In this document: piece after piece, positions 61,288 through 64,000 of the stretch
Layout: every line of letters begins with the position of its first letter
Position numbering within the stretch: position 1 is the stretch's first letter
Source: Porphyrobacter sp. ULC335
Lineage (GTDB): Bacteria > Pseudomonadota > Alphaproteobacteria > Sphingomonadales > Sphingomonadaceae
DNA length: 64,000 nucleotides
Direction: 5' to 3'
Assembly (NCBI RefSeq): GCF_025917005.1
Contig: NZ_CP078091.1
Location: 124,001 to 188,000, forward strand
Notes under the pieces: generated by a model
What the model saw: only the letters and a program-made list of their open reading frames with translations
Told to the model about the DNA's origin: nothing
Database searches by the model: none
Program-made: the position numbers and the translations under genes

Positions 61288-62555
61288 CGCCGCCGATCCT
61301 CGATACTCTCAGGGTCTGGTGGGACCGGCGCCAGGCAGGCGAGCTTGCTATCGACAAGGGCGGCGCAATGCATTTCGCCTATTCGGCTGAATGGCTGGCG
61401 GATGACAGCGCACCCCCACTTTCGCAGGCCCTGCCCAAGCGAGGCGAAGCCTTTGACGATCACGTATGCAAGGCAGTCTTCGGAGGCCTCCTGCCTGAAG
61501 AGAGCCAGCGGACGGCGATAGCGCGCGCGCTCGGCGTGTCGCCGGACAATCCATTCCGCCTGCTTCAGGCTCTTGGCGGCGATGTGGCGGGAGCACTTTC
61601 GTTCCTGCCTGCGGGCGAGGAGCCCCTCCAGGACGAAACCAATGGTGATGCCGAGCCGCTCGATGAGGGGGAGCTGGCGGCCCTGCTCGACCGCCTCCCG
61701 GCGGCGCCCATGCTTGCCGGTGAAGGCGGGCCACGGCTGAGTCTGGCCGGTGCACAAAGCAAGCTCCCGGTGGTCCTGACAGCAAATGGCCGGATCGCGG
61801 TCCCGCGCCCGGGTGAACCTTCGACACACCTCATCAAGCCGGAGCCGGAGCGATTTGCCGGCCTTGCAGCGAATGAAGCCTTCTGTCTTGCTCTGGCCAG
61901 CGCGGTAGGTCTCGATACAGCCAGAGCCGAATGGCGGGAGGTAGACGGCAGGCCGCTGCTTCTCGTCGAAAGATACGACCGCGTATCGGTCGGAGGCAGG
62001 ACGCAGCGCCTGCATCAGGAGGACTTCGCGCAGGCACTGGCGGTGCCTTCGAACAGGAAATACGCAGCCGAAGGCGGTCCGACATTCCTCGACAGTTTTG
62101 CGCTCCTGCGGAGCGCTGCGACGCGCCCGGCACGCGAAGTGCTGAAGCTCGCCGATGCGGCCATTTTCAATCTCATTGTCGGAAATGCCGATGCCCACGC
62201 CAAGAACTACAGCTTGCTGCGCCTGCAGACGGGTGAGGTCGTTCTTGCACCGCTCTACGATCATGTGGCCACCCATATGTGGAAAGAGCTGTCGCCCAGT
62301 CTGGCGATGCGATTTGGCCGGGCGGCCACGATAGAGGAACTCGGGAAGGACAATCTGGAACGATTTGCTGAGGATGCGGGGCTGCCCGCTCCTTTCGTGA
62401 AGCGAAGACTGTTCCAGATCGCGGTAGCCCTGAGCAGGGAGATCGCAAAAGGAGTGTTCGTGCGCGGTCTCGACGACCAGAATGCCATCGCACCAGTGGC
62501 AGAGGCGGTCGCGATGAGGGCAGCATACGCTCGCGATGGGCACCCGAGCACGTAG
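61284..62555 (+). CDS. hipA: HipA serine/threonine kinase toxin
   Basis: A 423-residue HipA. The N-terminal couple_hipA region (FAYSAEWLADDSAPPLSQAL) is followed by the kinase core: SLAGAQSKLPV (P-loop-like), HLIKPEP, NEAFCLALAS, VERYDR, and the catalytic stretch VGNADAHAKNYSLL with LAPLYDHVAT (activation and DFG-like region). Known HipA proteins phosphorylate aminoacyl-tRNA synthetases or other targets. Intact and full length. Confidence 0.93.
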   Translation: MTPPILDTLRVWWDRRQAGELAIDKGGAMHFAYSAEWLADDSAPPLSQALPKRGEAFDDHVCKAVFGGLLPEESQRTAIARALGVSPDNPFRLLQALGGDVAGALSFLPAGEEPLQDETNGDAEPLDEGELAALLDRLPAAPMLAGEGGPRLSLAGAQSKLPVVLTANGRIAVPRPGEPSTHLIKPEPERFAGLAANEAFCLALASAVGLDTARAEWREVDGRPLLLVERYDRVSVGGRTQRLHQEDFAQALAVPSNRKYAAEGGPTFLDSFALLRSAATRPAREVLKLADAAIFNLIVGNADAHAKNYSLLRLQTGEVVLAPLYDHVATHMWKELSPSLAMRFGRAATIEELGKDNLERFAEDAGLPAPFVKRRLFQIAVALSREIAKGVFVRGLDDQNAIAPVAEAVAMRAAYARDGHPST

Positions 62556-62760
62556 CCTGATCCTCTGCCAGCATCCGTATGCCGGGATAGACAATCTTGA
62601 TGAGGCCAAGCTGGTCGAGGTTGGAGTTGGTGAAGCGCCAGCCCCTTCGCAGGTCATTCCATACCCGCTGCATCGATTTTTGCAGCAGGTGAGCGTCTAT
62701 TGGAAATTGGGCAATTTGACGGATGCAAGTTTGTCGCGGCGCTGATGGCGGTGGGACGGA
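62556..62760 (-). pseudogene. Fragment of a large helicase-type gene
   Basis: The - strand reads RQIAQFPIDAHLLQKSMQRV, then WNDLRRGWRFTNSNLDQLGL and IKIVYPGIRMLAEDQ. The GWRFTNxNLDQLGLI stretch resembles an internal segment of very long DEAD/DEAH helicases from defence loci, from recollection of family sequence. No start, no flanking domains, and the fragment ends at the hipA 3' end. It is therefore a leftover of a larger gene deleted or overwritten by hipBA. Confidence 0.4.
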
Positions 62761-62848
62761 CCAGTCGGAAAGACTGGCGCCTGTCATTACATCCGGAGCA
62801 CGGATCGGGGGCTCAGATTGGCAAATGATCCAGTGAACCACTCCCCTC

Positions 62849-63100
62849 TTATGATGGTTCTCCCTTCCCCTTCAACTCCAGCACGCGCTTGGCATCGGCC
62901 CGAAGCTCCCCGGGTGCCAAAACGGCGAGGCACGCATTCAGCCCCGGTCTGCAATCCCGGGCACCCGAGATGCTGTCCTGATAGATCCGCTTGGGATCAA
63001 CGCCTGCGGCAATGAGCGCATCGCGCTGCAGGTCATGGACCTGCCTGCCATCGGCTTTCGATACGCGGGTGTATCCGATCATTGATACGTTTTCGGCCAT
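62849..63100 (-). pseudogene. Serine recombinase N-terminal fragment
   Basis: An 83-codon frame opens SMIGYTRVSKADGRQVHDLQ (catalytic Ser in RVS) and continues RDALIAAGVDPKRIYQDSIS, GARDCRPGLNACLAVLAPGE. After that point the resolvase sequence (the VVWKLDRLGR block) is missing and replaced by an unrelated basic tail. The protein lacks most of the catalytic domain and the DNA-binding HTH. It signals past transposon or invertase activity. Confidence 0.65.
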
Positions 63101-63200
63101 TTGAGCCCTTGGTCTCAACCGGACGGACACGCGGGTGTGGTAAAGCTGATCGTTCCGGCTAACAGACAGACGGTAAAGTTTTAGGCAGTCAGGCAGACAC

Positions 63201-63539
63201 ATGGCCCGCAAACATTCCAAACGAGAACAGTATCGCGAACTTCCGGAAAAGGAGGAGACTGAAGCTTCGGCGGCGCCGTGCTGGCTGTGTGGTCGGCCTA
63301 CCGGCAAGACCATTGTGTGGCACCACCCCGTGCCCAAGAGCCGGGGTGGGCGCGATGTTGTGCCCATGCACTCCATTTGCCAGCAGACGCTGATCGCCAA
63401 CTTCACCAATTCTGAACTGCAGCGCCATGGGACGGATGTCGAAAGTCTGCTGGCCTACCCGGCCGTCCGCAAATTCGTCGACTGGGTAGCCAACAAAGCC
63501 CCGGATTTCACCGCCACCATCTCCAAGAAGCCTCGCTGA
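63201..63539 (+). CDS. HNH-like zinc-binding protein
   Basis: A 112-residue protein with CWLCGRPTGKTIVWHHPVPK followed by SRGGRDVVPMHSICQQTL. The CxxC, HH and HxxC spacing is that of an HNH/McrA-type fold with a structural zinc. The His-His pair could be catalytic. The basic N-terminus may contact DNA. No neighbouring terminase or methylase is present. Confidence 0.7.
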   Translation: MARKHSKREQYRELPEKEETEASAAPCWLCGRPTGKTIVWHHPVPKSRGGRDVVPMHSICQQTLIANFTNSELQRHGTDVESLLAYPAVRKFVDWVANKAPDFTATISKKPR

Positions 63540-63673
63540 TCAGATTGGACTTTTCCGCGTTGATGCCGCTTGTTGCTCGCTCACATTGGCGGCGCGTGAG
63601 CCATATGCAGACTGTTCACTTCAGGCGTGCACGTGACGAGCAGGATTTGGCAGCTCGCAGGCGCGCCAAATCA

Positions 63674-64000
63674 TCACACGCTCCATTCGGCAGGATTGGC
63701 ATCGTTACCAATCAGCGCAAGGCCATGAGCAATGGACGTAAGCTCCCCGCCGGTGGCGATTTGCTCAGGCCTGAACCGCCGTTCAAACAGAGCCCGGATT
63801 GCCGGGATGAGTGACGAGCCGCCGGTCAGGAAAACCCGATCAATGGCGGCAGGCTCCAGTTCGGCTTTCATCAGTGCGGCATCCATTGCTGCTTCGATCC
63901 GCCGCAAATCTTCGGCGATCCATTGCTCGAACTCTCGCCGACTGACGATCGCATTGATCTCAACGCCGCCGCCAGCAAATGCGAACTGCGCTTCATCACT
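63674..64000 (-). CDS. Hsp70-family chaperone, C-terminal part (runs off the window)
   Basis: The last ~108 residues of an Hsp70/actin-fold protein: SRREFEQWIAEDLRRIEAAM, VFLTGGSSLIPAIRALFERR (the phosphate-binding motif of the second half), and ELTSIAHGLALIG. The protein ends shortly after the ATPase domain, so it lacks the substrate-binding domain, as in YegD-type Hsp70-like proteins. The start is beyond the window. Confidence 0.9.
   Translation of the reverse strand, partial: SDEAQFAFAGGGVEINAIVSRREFEQWIAEDLRRIEAAMDAALMKAELEPAAIDRVFLTGGSSLIPAIRALFERRFRPEQIATGGELTSIAHGLALIGNDANPAEWSV

Noticed and set aside
61026..62657. 543-codon frame opposite hipA
   Set aside because: Antisense shadow of hipA. 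Only the stretch beyond the hipA stop contains a protein-like fragment, which is reported separately in its own frame.

Overview
The window is high-GC chromosomal DNA of an alphaproteobacterium. Gene content points to Sphingomonadales, most likely the Erythrobacteraceae: a PQQ/cytochrome c alcohol dehydrogenase, CHASE2-EAL and FecR surface genes, a GapR-type DUF2312 protein and an NDUFA9-like protein. The taxon is inferred from overall gene style, not from a marker gene.

Positions 1 to about 28,860 look like core chromosome. They hold an acyl-CoA dehydrogenase (cut by the window edge), a RidA/I78 pair and a surface cluster (CHASE2-EAL, FecR with Asn/Asp/Gly-rich tail, TpsB-type transporter). 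Pyruvate kinase, GapR, yebC-ruvC, ubiG divergent from lysC, and PilZ-HTH and GGDEF signalling genes follow. A tight purT-nitronate monooxygenase-purU operon, a quinohemoprotein dehydrogenase, a MATE pump and an NDUFA9-like protein complete the part.

From an integrase remnant at 29,056 the sequence turns into a mosaic island. The first block (29,177-37,375) is an RNA-damage and repair locus. RtcR (CARF plus sigma-54 activator) is divergent from a sigma-54 promoter that drives rsr (Ro60/TROVE), four tandem Y-RNA-like RNAs carrying tRNA-like modules, rtcB and rtcA. A convergent second repair unit, RtcB2-PrfH, follows. The Y RNAs have long pairing ends and shared sequence boxes. Three contain rearranged tRNA pieces: one keeps T-arm, acceptor with retained ACCA, and D-arm in permuted order, and two appear opened in the D-loop instead. 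This array is the most notable object in the window.

The second block (38,133-45,478) is a translationally coupled SWIM - DUF5691 - MoxR ATPase - DUF5682 - VWA cassette, in which DUF5691 is split by one extra G in a run of eight. Positions 45,479-54,500 are more AT-rich and accessory: unknown exported proteins, a VapC-like toxin gene stopped by an amber codon, small DUF3892-type genes, an XRE-ImmA/IrrE pair with palindromic operators, an ExoI-like nuclease and higBA.

The third block (54,574-58,944) is a mobilisation module: DUF6118, a TraA/MobA-type relaxase-helicase, a recognisable oriT and TraC/TraD-like genes. No mating-pair formation genes are present. It is followed by an NTase-HEPN protein, an exported SNase, hipBA with three operator palindromes, helicase and serine-recombinase fragments, an HNH protein and the end of an Hsp70-family gene. 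No rRNA, genuine tRNA, CRISPR array or intact insertion sequence was seen.
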